From SYFY01 sp041752315 (GTDB taxonomy: Bacteria > Pseudomonadota > Gammaproteobacteria > Pseudomonadales > Azotimanducaceae), in NCBI GenBank assembly GCA_041752315.1, contig JBGSHJ010000043.1, positions 32,756 to 96,755 on the forward strand: a DNA stretch of 64,000 bases, written 5' to 3'. Made by a program: the position numbers and the translations under genes. Positions 37,292-46,337 of this stretch are shown here, one piece after another. The notes beneath the pieces are model-generated. The model did no database searches, was not told where the DNA came from, and was given only the letters and a program-made list of their open reading frames with translations. Positions within the stretch are counted from its first letter, which is position 1. Each line of letters begins with the position of its first letter.

Positions 37292-37320
37292 AATATTTGC
37301 CCATAATCGGGCAAAATATT
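37292..37320. promoter_or_regulatory. Inverted repeat upstream of the small gene and glmS
   Basis: The arms AATATTTGCCC and GGGCAAAATATT are separated by six bases, with one extra A in the right arm. It sits between the HupE-like stop (37272) and GTG 37340. It could be a terminator of the upstream operon or an operator; the lack of a T tract favours an operator. Confidence 0.45.
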
Positions 37321-37339
37321 TGAAGATCTTGGCCCGATT

Positions 37340-37624
37340 GTGGACGATTCCTGTGTGACCTTCGTAGCAGACTCAGAACTGATCGGATATCTCATGCATC
37401 AGACCGGCTTGCCTGCCGGTCAATGCAAACGGCTGGTGCAGGACATTCTTGACCAGTTCGATGAAACCGTTGATCAGTTTGTGCAGCGTCGGCATCTGGA
37501 GTTGAAAGCGAGTGGCCTCAAGAACCCGACGATCTACGAACAGGTGATCGCTGAGGTGGCCGGCCGCCGGTTTGTGGCTCCAGTCCTGAGTGAACGGCAG
37601 ATTCGCCGGCTGATCTACGGCTAG
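37340..37624 (+). CDS. Small hypothetical protein upstream of glmS
   Basis: 94 aa from GTG 37340. Mostly helical: ADSELIGYLMHQTG, QCKRLVQDILDQFDETVDQ, FVQRRHLELKASGL, LSERQIRRLIYG. No membrane segment or known motif. It ends 26 bp before glmS and is likely co-transcribed, perhaps under control of the inverted repeat at 37292. Not recognised. Confidence 0.7.
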   Translation: MDDSCVTFVADSELIGYLMHQTGLPAGQCKRLVQDILDQFDETVDQFVQRRHLELKASGLKNPTIYEQVIAEVAGRRFVAPVLSERQIRRLIYG

Positions 37625-37650
37625 CCAATCGGCATTGAAGGAATGGACAG

Positions 37651-39462
37651 ATGTGTGGAATCGTCGGTTACGTAGGGAATCGGCAGGCCATGCCGATCCT
37701 CATGGAAGGATTGGGACGCCTCGAGTACCGGGGTTATGACTCTGCGGGCATCGCGCTGCTGCGCCGCGGTCGTGTCGAGGTGATCAAGAAGCGTGGACGG
37801 GTTGCGGAACTGCGCGCGGCGCTGCCGAAGCGCAATGGGGCAACCGCCGGTATCGCTCACACCCGCTGGGCCACGCATGGCGAACCGAGCGATCTCAATG
37901 CCCATCCTCACGTGTGTGGGGATGTCGCCATCGTGCACAACGGCATTGTTGAAAATGCCCGGGAACTCAAGGTTTACCTCGCCGGAAAAGGAGCAACCTT
38001 CGTCTCCGAAACGGATTCCGAAGTCCTCGCAGCCCTGATTGCAGATGAATATGCAGGCGACCTCCTCGCAGCCGTGCGCTCCGCGTTGTCCCGGGTGGCC
38101 GGCACCTATGGCCTTGCCGTTGTTCACGCGGCGCACCCTGACGAGCTGGTACTGGGGCGCAATGGCAGCCCTGTCATCATCGGCATCGGCGAGCACGAGA
38201 TGCTGGCGGCATCGGATACTTCCGCGCTTGTCCCGCACACACGCCAGGTGGTTTATCTGGAAGACGGTGAAGTGGCAAGGCTCACACCCCGTGCCTACGA
38301 AATCCAGGATCTGCATGCCAATCAGTCGCGCAGACCGACGGCGACCATCGATGCACAAACCTTGCTTGCGAGTCGTGGTGATCATGAACACTTCACACTG
38401 AAGGAGATCTGCGAGCAGCCGGAAACATTGCACCGTGTGCTGCGGGGACGGCTCGACACCCGCTTTTCCACCGCCCGATTTGGTGGTCTCAATCTGGAGC
38501 CGCGACAGCTGATGGCGTTCAAGCGCATCAAGCTGCTGGGATGCGGCAGCGCTTATCTGTCGGCAACCATTGGTGCGGCGATGATCGAAAGGCTGGCGCG
38601 CCTGCCGGCCGATGCAGAGTCCGCCGCAGAATTCCGCTATCGCAATCCGATCATCGAGCCCGACACTCTTTATCTGGCGGTCAGTCAGTCTGGCGAAACC
38701 TACGACACGCTGGCCGCCGTGCAGGAAGTCCAGCGCAAAGGTGGCACCGCGCTTGGCGTTGTCAACGTCGTTGGCAGCAGCATCGCGCGCCAGTGCGGGG
38801 CGGGCATTTACCTGCATGCCGGACCTGAGGTCGCGGTAGTCTCGACCAAGACCTTCACCAGCACACTGGCAGCGTTTGCGCTGCTGGCGCTGCATCTGGG
38901 GCGAATGCGCGACCTGTCACCGGCAGAAGGAAAGCGGATCATCCAGGCGCTCGAAGCGCTGCCTGACCAGGTGCAGGGGCTTGTCGACCGTGCGGCCGAG
39001 TTTGCCGAGGTGGCGACCCGGTATGCCCGGTTCGATCGAGCCTACTTCATCGGACGATGCGAAGGTTACGGGCTGGCACGAGAGGGTGCGCTGAAACTGA
39101 AGGAGATTTCGTACATTCACGCAGAAGCTTATCCGGCCTCTGAACTCAAACACGGGCCGCTGGCACTCATCGATCCCAGGACACCTACCATTGCACTGGT
39201 GCCCGACGACGACCTTCTGGCGAAAAACCTGTCGAGCATCGCCGAGATCAAGGCCCGGAAAGGGCCTGTCCTGGCCATCGGGCAGAGTGAGGAACTCGCG
39301 GCCGATGTCGACGACTATATTCGTGTGCCGCGCAGCCACCCTTTGCTGGACCCTGTACTCATGCTGATTCCGCTCCAGTTCATTGCCTATCACGCTGCGC
39401 TGGCGCGAGGCTGTGATGTGGACAAGCCGAGGAACCTTGCCAAGAGCGTGACGGTCGAGTAA
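37651..39462 (+). CDS. glmS: Glucosamine-fructose-6-phosphate aminotransferase (isomerizing)
   Basis: 603 aa, full length. The N-terminal glutaminase has nucleophile Cys2 (MCGIVGYVGNRQA), HTRWATHGEPSDLNAHPH and VHNGIVEN. Two SIS domains follow, with VSQSGETYDTL, VSTKTFTSTL and the C-terminal AKSVTVE. It makes glucosamine-6-phosphate for peptidoglycan and LPS from fructose-6-phosphate and glutamine. The usual glmU neighbour is not seen; a 94-aa hypothetical precedes it. Confidence 0.98.
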   Translation: MCGIVGYVGNRQAMPILMEGLGRLEYRGYDSAGIALLRRGRVEVIKKRGRVAELRAALPKRNGATAGIAHTRWATHGEPSDLNAHPHVCGDVAIVHNGIVENARELKVYLAGKGATFVSETDSEVLAALIADEYAGDLLAAVRSALSRVAGTYGLAVVHAAHPDELVLGRNGSPVIIGIGEHEMLAASDTSALVPHTRQVVYLEDGEVARLTPRAYEIQDLHANQSRRPTATIDAQTLLASRGDHEHFTLKEICEQPETLHRVLRGRLDTRFSTARFGGLNLEPRQLMAFKRIKLLGCGSAYLSATIGAAMIERLARLPADAESAAEFRYRNPIIEPDTLYLAVSQSGETYDTLAAVQEVQRKGGTALGVVNVVGSSIARQCGAGIYLHAGPEVAVVSTKTFTSTLAAFALLALHLGRMRDLSPAEGKRIIQALEALPDQVQGLVDRAAEFAEVATRYARFDRAYFIGRCEGYGLAREGALKLKEISYIHAEAYPASELKHGPLALIDPRTPTIALVPDDDLLAKNLSSIAEIKARKGPVLAIGQSEELAADVDDYIRVPRSHPLLDPVLMLIPLQFIAYHAALARGCDVDKPRNLAKSVTVE

Positions 39463-39483
39463 CGGTCGCCAACGGCTGGCAAG

Positions 39484-39963
39484 CTACCGTGCAGCGATCT
39501 TCATCTGCGGCAGTTGATCGCGTGCGCGTCGACTGATGGATGAACGTGCCAGTGTGTCCACGGTGATCGCTCCTTTACCCGACATCTCCGCGCCCGACAT
39601 CTCTGCCGGTGGGGTGGTCTGCATTGCCAGGATGTATCGGCAAAGATTGTGAGCGGCGTCGGTCTTCGAGAGATATGGACCGATCGATCCTTCCCGTGAC
39701 GCAAAGTACCAGTGGTCGCCCTGGCGGGAAATCCTGCGCAGTGATTCGGGACTGTTCATGTTGTCGAGGATCAGCGTACTTGCGGTGCTGATCCGCCGCA
39801 CGGCCTCGGCGAGAGGCATCTCGACCACCTGCTGTTCACCATCCAGGCGACAACTGACCCGGGCGGTGCCTGCGCGATCATCTGCATCAAGGACCATGAA
39901 CATGGTGCCTGCCTCGGCAAACAGTCGTCCTTCGAGGCGACGGGTCAAATGAGTCTGTTTCAT
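39484..39963 (-). CDS. Hypothetical protein
   Basis: 159 aa from ATG 39963, with AAGGA about nine bases upstream. The N-terminal part is a strand-rich domain with DADDRAGTARVSCRLDG. A later block GDHWYFASREGSIGPYLSKT resembles short 'reads as WYFxTREG...GP' domains of marine gammaproteobacteria, recalled only loosely. AEMSG is repeated twice near residue 125, and the C-terminus is basic. Convergent with glmS, 21 bp apart. Function unknown. Confidence 0.72.
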   Translation of the reverse strand: MKQTHLTRRLEGRLFAEAGTMFMVLDADDRAGTARVSCRLDGEQQVVEMPLAEAVRRISTASTLILDNMNSPESLRRISRQGDHWYFASREGSIGPYLSKTDAAHNLCRYILAMQTTPPAEMSGAEMSGKGAITVDTLARSSISRRARDQLPQMKIAAR

Positions 39964-40095
39964 GACGTTCAATCCTTGGAACTGGTCAACGTCATGATAG
40001 GTGCAGAGTCACTCGTGCAGTGGGACGCAGTTCACAGTTGTTTGCCGGAGTGTGCCCTCGTGCCGTGTCGGCCTGACCGTCATGTTTGCTGCGGG

Positions 40096-40818
40096 TCAAC
40101 CCTTCGTCAGGTTCTTCGCGATCCTCGCCGCAGCTTCTTCCATCGTCGTCAGCAACAACCCTTCCTTGGCCGGGTTGTAACTGGTGAAGTTCAACATGCG
40201 CAGGAGCACCCGGTGTTGTGGTGCGGTGTCGACGTCGATCACGTTGATGCAGGCATTGTCCTGCTCGATGCCGACCTTGCCCCAGGGCATCTGCATCATG
40301 TGGTGAATGAGCAACCGGTTGACGGCGCCGTGCAGCACCGCCAACAAGGTCGTCCACGAATCATCCACCAGGACCTTGGCCCAGGCCGGAAGCACCCTGG
40401 CTTCGAATTCGCCAAATGTTTCACCACCGATGAAACGTGCTTCGGGATCATGCGCGTCGATCCACGGGTTGGCGATTCGGGCTACCCAGTCACGTTTTTC
40501 TTCTGGCGAGAGATTGTCGATCACGTGCTGCCAGCCCGGCTTGACTTCTTCAAGCGCGGCGATCGGTTCCAGCGTGATGCCCTGTCGATCGCCGAGCACG
40601 ATACGGGCTGTTTCCTGCGTACGCGGCAGCGACGAACAGATGGCGCGGTCGAAGCTGATTGCAGCCAGCACTTGTGCCTGCGTCGCGGCCTGGCTTCGCC
40701 CGCGTTCAGACAACGGCGCGATGCGCTCATCCGGCACCATGCTGCCGTCGGCGTTGACGTAGGCGGCCTCGGCATGGCGCATGAGGAAGATGCGTCGGCG
40801 AACGGGGTGTTCGAACAC
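40096..40818 (-). CDS. Histidine phosphatase (phosphoglycerate mutase-like) family protein
   Basis: 240 aa from GTG 40818. The phosphohistidine motif is LMRHAEA (RHA variant of RHG). Further active-site elements are SSLPRTQETA, GETFGEFEARV and the second His in LAVLHGAVNRLL. Likely a cytoplasmic phosphatase acting on a small phosphoester; specificity is not predictable. The RHA variant also occurs in SixA-like proteins. Confidence 0.88.
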   Translation of the reverse strand: MFEHPVRRRIFLMRHAEAAYVNADGSMVPDERIAPLSERGRSQAATQAQVLAAISFDRAICSSLPRTQETARIVLGDRQGITLEPIAALEEVKPGWQHVIDNLSPEEKRDWVARIANPWIDAHDPEARFIGGETFGEFEARVLPAWAKVLVDDSWTTLLAVLHGAVNRLLIHHMMQMPWGKVGIEQDNACINVIDVDTAPQHRVLLRMLNFTSYNPAKEGLLLTTMEEAAARIAKNLTKG

Positions 40819-40910
40819 GTGAGGTCAACCAGGCCGATAAAAAAAGCAGGGTAGAGGAGGGGAGGACCACCTGGCAATCGTGATTTGCAGCGAATTGAAG
40901 TTCTCCGAAT

Positions 40911-41297
40911 TCAGCCTGCAGGGGGTGGTTCGGGCCGGGTCCACAAAAAGATTGAAACGCCCGCCAACGCAGCTGCCTGCACACCCAGCAGCCAGAACGG
41001 CAGCCCAAACCACCATCCTGCGAGCAGCACTCCACCCATGCTGACACTACCCAGCATCTTGGCCGGACGGGAAATGGCGTGATGTTGCTGCCAGGCCCTG
41101 ATGGGTGGACCAAACTGCGGGTGGTCAACCAGCCATGCATGCAAACGTGGTGAACTGTTCGCGAAGCAGACTGCGGACAGCAGCAGGAAGGGTGTGGTCG
41201 GAAGCAGGGGCACGACAATACCGATCAACCCGAGGATCAGACTCATGGCGCCGATGCTGATCAGCAGATAACGCTTGCTCTCGATGCCCAGGCTCAA
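40911..41297 (-). CDS. YbaN/DUF454 family inner-membrane protein
   Basis: 128 aa. RYLLISIGAMSLILGLIGIV, PLLPTTPFLLLSAVCFANSS and ISRPAKMLGSVSM are hallmarks of DUF454, with three or four membrane helices. E. coli YbaN has no firm function. A 65-codon frame upstream (41502-41305) is not convincing. The gap to the next gene holds no other signal. Confidence 0.88.
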   Translation of the reverse strand: MSLGIESKRYLLISIGAMSLILGLIGIVVPLLPTTPFLLLSAVCFANSSPRLHAWLVDHPQFGPPIRAWQQHHAISRPAKMLGSVSMGGVLLAGWWFGLPFWLLGVQAAALAGVSIFLWTRPEPPPAG

Positions 41298-41544
41298 GGG
41301 CGACTCACTCCCGCAACCATTTCCGCAATGCTTGCCCCTTGCAGGATTTCCTGCAAGTACGGCAGGAATGAACTGCGAGATGAAACGATCTCCCGATGCT
41401 GACCGGACGTTGTGGCCTGGGCTCCACTTTCGAATGGACCTGTGGATGGCAGCGTTCCCGCCAGTTCAGTCCACGCCAGGTCAACGGCTGGTCAAACTCC
41501 ATCGGCTCGCCCTATGATGCAGATTCAATCTACTGGGGAAGACC

Positions 41545-42813
41545 ATGAACTTTGACATCCCGGAACGGCTTCAGAACTATCTGAAGGAACTGGATGAATT
41601 CATCGAGCGCGAGATCAAGCCAATCGAAAACTCCGATGACAACATCCGCTTTTTTGACCATCGTCGTGAAGACGCACGTACCGACTGGGACAAGGGTGGA
41701 TTGCCCAGTGAAGACTGGGAAGAGCTGCTGCATCGGGTGAAGCGCATTGCCGACAAGGCAGGCCACTTCCGGTACGCACAACCGGTGGAGTACGGCGGCA
41801 AGGCGGGCAGCAACCTCGACATGGCGGTGATTCGCGAACACTTCGCCAGCAAGGGCCTTGGTCTGCACAACGATCTGCAGAACGAACATTCCATTGTCGG
41901 CAACAATGTCGGCCTCATGCTGATGATCCTGTACGGCACGGAAGACCAGAAAAAGGAGTGGATCGAGGACATGGCGGAAGGCCGTCGCGGTTTTGCCTTC
42001 GGCATCACCGAACCGGACCACGGCTCCGATGCAACGCACATGGAAACCAATGCGTACAAGGATGGTGACGAGTGGGTGATCAATGGTGCCAAGACCTGGA
42101 ACACCGGCATTCACAAAGCCAAGTACGACATGATCATGGCGCGTACCAGCGGCAAGCCCGGTGATGGCGAAGGCATCACGGCGTTTCTGACGCCGACCAA
42201 CGCCGAAGGGTTCAAGGTCGAGGAGATGCTCTGGACGTTCAACATGCCAACCGACCATGGCCGCATTTCGCTGAAGGATGTGCGGGTTCCTCATTCTTCT
42301 ATCTTCGGTGGTGAAGGTCGGGGTTTGCAGATCGTCCAGCATTTTTTCAACGAAAACCGCATTCGCCAGGCGGCCTCAAGCCTCGGCGCCGCACAGTTCT
42401 GCATCAACGAGAGCGTGGAATACGCAAAAAACCGCAAGCCTTTTGGCAAGCCGCTGTCCACCAACCAGGCGATCCAGTTTCCGCTTGTGGAACTGCAGAC
42501 CCAGTGCGAGATGATTCGCGCGTTGATCCACAAGACCGCCTGGCAGATGGATACCTACGGTGCCTTCACCGTGTCGGACAAGGTTTCGATGTGCAACTAC
42601 TGGGCAAACCGGTTGTGTTGCGAAGCGGCCGACCGCGCGATGCAGGTACATGGTGGATTGGGCTATTCGAGGCACAAGCCGTTTGAGCACATCTATCGCC
42701 ACCATCGCCGCTACCGCATCACGGAAGGCTCCGAGGAAATCCAGATGCGTCGCATTGCCGGTTACATGTTTGGCTTCATGAAACAGCGGGCTCCCAAGGG
42801 GGTCAGGGAATAG
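41545..42813 (+). CDS. Acyl-CoA dehydrogenase, possible ACAD10/11-type partner
   Basis: 422 aa. ATG 41545 is preceded by GGGGAAG. Motifs are GITEPDHGSDATHME, NGAKTWNTGI, GEGRGLQIVQHFFNENRIRQ, VHGGLGYSRHKPFEH and ITEGSEEIQMRRIAGYMFG. First gene of a plus-strand run with two APH-fold kinases. That pairing recalls LvaA/LvaC and ACAD10/11 systems, in which an acyl-CoA dehydrogenase-fold enzyme acts on phosphorylated hydroxyacyl-CoAs. The assignment to that route is an inference from context. Confidence 0.93.
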   Translation: MNFDIPERLQNYLKELDEFIEREIKPIENSDDNIRFFDHRREDARTDWDKGGLPSEDWEELLHRVKRIADKAGHFRYAQPVEYGGKAGSNLDMAVIREHFASKGLGLHNDLQNEHSIVGNNVGLMLMILYGTEDQKKEWIEDMAEGRRGFAFGITEPDHGSDATHMETNAYKDGDEWVINGAKTWNTGIHKAKYDMIMARTSGKPGDGEGITAFLTPTNAEGFKVEEMLWTFNMPTDHGRISLKDVRVPHSSIFGGEGRGLQIVQHFFNENRIRQAASSLGAAQFCINESVEYAKNRKPFGKPLSTNQAIQFPLVELQTQCEMIRALIHKTAWQMDTYGAFTVSDKVSMCNYWANRLCCEAADRAMQVHGGLGYSRHKPFEHIYRHHRRYRITEGSEEIQMRRIAGYMFGFMKQRAPKGVRE

Positions 42814-42878
42814 GTCACCAAAGGGCAGGAAACTGCGCCTGGAGACCAGCAACAGCCAGCAACAGAAAAGGAACACTC

Positions 42879-44291
42879 ATGAGTGAATTCCAGTCGCTCC
42901 TGAAGACTGTACTGGCACGCGAGATCGCGGAATTCCGCGATCTCATCACGTGTGAGCGCCTGTCGGGAGGTGCCAGCCAGGAAACCTACCGGATTGTCAT
43001 CGCCACCGACGCTGGCGAGCAGAAACTCTGCATGCGCCGCGCCCCAGGTGGCATCAAGGTGGCAACGGTGGCACAGCATCCGGGCCTGGCCACAGAGGCC
43101 CTGCTGATGCGGGTGGCACGTGATGCAGGTGTACCGGAACCGGAGGTTCGTCACGTGTTGACGGATGTCGATGGTCTTGGTGATGGCTTCATCATGGAGT
43201 GGCTGGAAGGCGAAGCCCTTGGCGCACGCATCGTCAAGGCACCCGAGTTCGATGCCATTCGCCCGCGACTGGCATTTTTGTGTGGTCAGGCCCTGGCACG
43301 CATCCACAGTGTCGATGTTGTGGCCACCGGCTTGTCAGAACGACTTGGCCGTCTGACCGCTGAAGAGTTTGTGCGTCAGACCTGGGATCGTTACCAGCTG
43401 CTGGGTACCCCGCAACCGATGATCGACTATGCCGCGCGCTGGTTGCTCTCGCATTTGCCGGAAACGACGCAACCTGCGCTGGTGCACAACGATTTCCGCA
43501 ACGGCAACATCATGTTCAATCCGGACGGGATCGTGGCCGTGCTGGATTGGGAAGTGGCGCATATCGGTGATCCGATGCGCGACCTTGGCTGGATCTGCAC
43601 CAATTCCTGGCGATTTGGTCGCACCGAGTTGCCGGTAGGCGGTTTTGGTGAGTACCAGGACCTGTTTGCCGGTTACGAAAGTGTCACCGGCAAGCCGGTT
43701 GATCCGCAACATGTGAAATTCTGGGAAGTGTTTGGTTCATTCTGGTGGGCCATCGGTTGCCTCGGCATGGCCGAACACTATCGGTCCGGCCCTGACAAGA
43801 CCGTCGAGCGGCCGGGCATCGGTCGACGTTCGTCCGAATGTCAGGTCGATTGTGTGAACCTGCTGATTCCCGGACCGGTGCGTCTGCTTGAAGGAGCGCC
43901 GGTCAACGACGGCGACATGCCAAGGCTCGACGAGCTGCTTGGCAGCGTCCGGGACTTCCTGCACGGCGATGTGATGAAGACCACCCAGGGACGCACCAAC
44001 TTTCTTGCACGGGTCGCTGGCAACTCGCTGGACATCGTGCTCCGGGATCTTGCCACCGGTTCTACCCATCGTGCGGAAGAACTCGCCCGGCTGCAGGGGT
44101 TGCTGGGGCGGTCGGGATCGTTGCTGGAAATGCGCAGTACGCTCGCGCAGCGGCTGCGTGCAGGCTCCATCAGCCTCGATGACAGGCCACTCACCGATCA
44201 CCTCAGACAGACCGTGGTGAACCAGGTGGCAATCGATCAGCCCAGATACTCCGGGTATCAGACGGCAGCCCGGCGAGCGGTGAAGGATTGA
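42879..44291 (+). CDS. APH-fold kinase with C-terminal DUF6285-like domain
   Basis: 470 aa. Kinase part (about 1-330): LSGGASQETYRI (P-loop), catalytic VHNDFRNGNIMF and metal-binding VLDWEVAHIGDPMRDL. C-terminal part (about 345-455): RLDELLGSVRDFLHGDV, GRTNFLARVAGNSLDIV and RDL, a helical block I believe is DUF6285. In the levulinate pathway the LvaA kinase works with a separate small protein LvaB; here the kinase and a comparable small domain appear fused. It would phosphorylate a hydroxyacyl-CoA rather than an aminoglycoside (inference). The downstream gene starts inside its stop codon. Confidence 0.88.
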   Translation: MSEFQSLLKTVLAREIAEFRDLITCERLSGGASQETYRIVIATDAGEQKLCMRRAPGGIKVATVAQHPGLATEALLMRVARDAGVPEPEVRHVLTDVDGLGDGFIMEWLEGEALGARIVKAPEFDAIRPRLAFLCGQALARIHSVDVVATGLSERLGRLTAEEFVRQTWDRYQLLGTPQPMIDYAARWLLSHLPETTQPALVHNDFRNGNIMFNPDGIVAVLDWEVAHIGDPMRDLGWICTNSWRFGRTELPVGGFGEYQDLFAGYESVTGKPVDPQHVKFWEVFGSFWWAIGCLGMAEHYRSGPDKTVERPGIGRRSSECQVDCVNLLIPGPVRLLEGAPVNDGDMPRLDELLGSVRDFLHGDVMKTTQGRTNFLARVAGNSLDIVLRDLATGSTHRAEELARLQGLLGRSGSLLEMRSTLAQRLRAGSISLDDRPLTDHLRQTVVNQVAIDQPRYSGYQTAARRAVKD

Positions 44292-46264
44292 ACCGGGACG
44301 GTCCGACTGGCAGGGAACGCCGTTCCATTGTCTGCATGCTGACGGCGTGTGTGCTGATTGGCGCCACGATGCCGGGACTTGCTTCGGAAGCCTACGGTGG
44401 TGTCGGTGGCACCAAACACGTTGACCTGGACCAGATCACGCCGGACAACGTGCATGACCTTGTCGAGGCATGGACCTTCCACACGGGCGACCTCGGCCAG
44501 GGATTCGAGAACAGGGAATACAGCTTCCAGACCTCGCCCGTACTCTGGAATCGATCGCTCTATTTCAGCACCAGTGCAGGCCTGGCTATTGCCATTGATG
44601 CAGCCTCCGGGCGGGAACTCTGGCGTTTCGACGCACAGATTCCGAGACAGGATACGGATTACTCCGAACATGCTTCACGGGGGGTAACGCTCTGGCACGC
44701 TGCAGTGGGCAGCGACGATGGAGGGTGTTCACACAGGGTGTTCCTGCCAACACGTGCAGGCACCATGGCCGCGCTCGATGCGCTGACTGGCAAACCATGC
44801 CCCGATTTTGGCAAGGCCGGCGTGGTGGATCTGCGCGCGAGCGCATTGCCGGAGCAGTCAGAGATTGAACTCGGGGTGGGGGACTATGGCATCACGTCAC
44901 CCCCCGTGGTGTTTGGAGACCTGATCATTGTGGGTTCGGCGATTGGCGACAATCGCGCGGTAGCGCTGGAACGTGGGGTGGTGCGGGCGATCAAGGCCCG
45001 AACCGGGGAAGAGGTCTGGCGCTTCGACCCGATTCCACGGCAGCCAGATGACCGTGCAAGCGCAACCTGGGAAGGGGAGAGCGCCCGACGTACCGGTGCG
45101 GCGAATGCGTGGGCGCCTTTGTCAGTCGATGTCTCCATGGGTCTGGTGTTTGTACCAACCTCCTCGCCAAGCCCGGATTTTTATGGTGGTGAGCGCCTGG
45201 GTGACAACCGGTATGCCAATTCAATCGTGGCGCTGAACGCGCTGACGGGACAGGTGGCGTGGCATCAGCAACTGGTACATCACGACGTCTGGGACTACGA
45301 CGTACCGGCTCAGCCGGTCCTCATGGAGCTGGATGTCAGGGGTGAACCTGTGCCTGCAGTGCTGGTCGCCACCAAGACCGGCATGCTGTTCAGCTTTCGA
45401 CGCGACAATGGTGTACCGATCCATGGCATGGAAGAACGAATCGTGCCAGCGTCCGATGTTCCTGGCGAACGGCTGTCTCCAACACAACCCTTTTCATCCA
45501 TTCCGGCGCTGGTTTCCCAGAAGGCGTTGAATGCCGACGATGCCTTTGGGTTGGTCTATCTTGATCGAATGGCTTGCGCAGATGTGCTCACAAGCATGCG
45601 CACGGAAGGCATTTACACACCGCCATCGCTCAAGGGTTCGATCATGAATCCCGGATGGGCGGGCGGCATGAACTGGGGTGGAGTGGCCGTCGACCCTGAT
45701 CGTCAGATCGCCATCGCCAACGTCAATCAGTTGCCGGGTCTCGTGCGACTCATCCCGCGAGAGTCCGCCCAGGCGATGATTGATTCCGGTGAGCTTGAAG
45801 ACTGGGACCTCGCGCGCATGCAGGGTACGCCCTACATGATGGCGCGCCGCATATTCCTGTCGCCACTCGGTTTGCCGTGTACCCAACCACCGTGGGGCAA
45901 ACTGGTTGCCGTTGATTTGCGGGCTTCGACCATCCTGTGGGAACGACCATTGGGAACGGTTGAGGACCTTGCCCCCGCCATTGTCCCGAATTTTGAATGG
46001 GGCATGCCAAACATCGGTGGTCCGCTGGTCACGGCCAGCGGCCTGATTTTCATCGGTGCGGCCGTTGAGCACGCGTTTCGCGCCTTTGACATGAAAAACG
46101 GGAAAGAGCTCTGGAAAGCACGGCTGCCCACCTCAGCCAATGCCACGCCGGTCAGCTACGAGATTGATGGCGTACAGTTTGTCGTGGTTGCTGCCGGTGG
46201 ACACGGCGGCCTCGGGACCGCACGTGGTGACGGACTCCATGCTTTCAGGCTGCCAGCCCAGTAA
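44288..46264 (+). CDS. PQQ-dependent dehydrogenase (quinoprotein, periplasmic)
   Basis: 658 aa from TTG 44288, which overlaps the upstream stop. The signal peptide core is CMLTACVLIGATMPGLAS. Beta-propeller W-motif blocks recur (LVEAWTFHTGD, AIDAASGRELWRFDAQI, VRAIKARTGEEVWRFDP, GTMAALDALTGKPCPDFG). The C-terminal part TLWERPLGTVEDL and KNGKELWKARLPT matches soluble glucose-dehydrogenase-like quinoproteins. No haem motif. It oxidises an alcohol or sugar in the periplasm and passes electrons to the respiratory chain. PQQ synthesis genes are not in the window. Confidence 0.92.
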   Translation: MNRDGPTGRERRSIVCMLTACVLIGATMPGLASEAYGGVGGTKHVDLDQITPDNVHDLVEAWTFHTGDLGQGFENREYSFQTSPVLWNRSLYFSTSAGLAIAIDAASGRELWRFDAQIPRQDTDYSEHASRGVTLWHAAVGSDDGGCSHRVFLPTRAGTMAALDALTGKPCPDFGKAGVVDLRASALPEQSEIELGVGDYGITSPPVVFGDLIIVGSAIGDNRAVALERGVVRAIKARTGEEVWRFDPIPRQPDDRASATWEGESARRTGAANAWAPLSVDVSMGLVFVPTSSPSPDFYGGERLGDNRYANSIVALNALTGQVAWHQQLVHHDVWDYDVPAQPVLMELDVRGEPVPAVLVATKTGMLFSFRRDNGVPIHGMEERIVPASDVPGERLSPTQPFSSIPALVSQKALNADDAFGLVYLDRMACADVLTSMRTEGIYTPPSLKGSIMNPGWAGGMNWGGVAVDPDRQIAIANVNQLPGLVRLIPRESAQAMIDSGELEDWDLARMQGTPYMMARRIFLSPLGLPCTQPPWGKLVAVDLRASTILWERPLGTVEDLAPAIVPNFEWGMPNIGGPLVTASGLIFIGAAVEHAFRAFDMKNGKELWKARLPTSANATPVSYEIDGVQFVVVAAGGHGGLGTARGDGLHAFRLPAQ

Positions 46265-46337
46265 CATCTTTCCGGCAGCAACAGTTAAGATCGATCGTTG
46301 CAAGAACCCTTGGATTTTCCGGTGTGAGCACAAGTGC

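Noticed and set aside
37621..38895. 424-codon minus-strand frame
   Set aside because: Antisense to glmS.
41305..41502. 65-codon minus frame with CRTCRKSCKG
   Set aside because: The cysteines look like ferredoxin spacing but the rest is Arg/Pro-rich with no ribosome site; another frame is equally protein-like.
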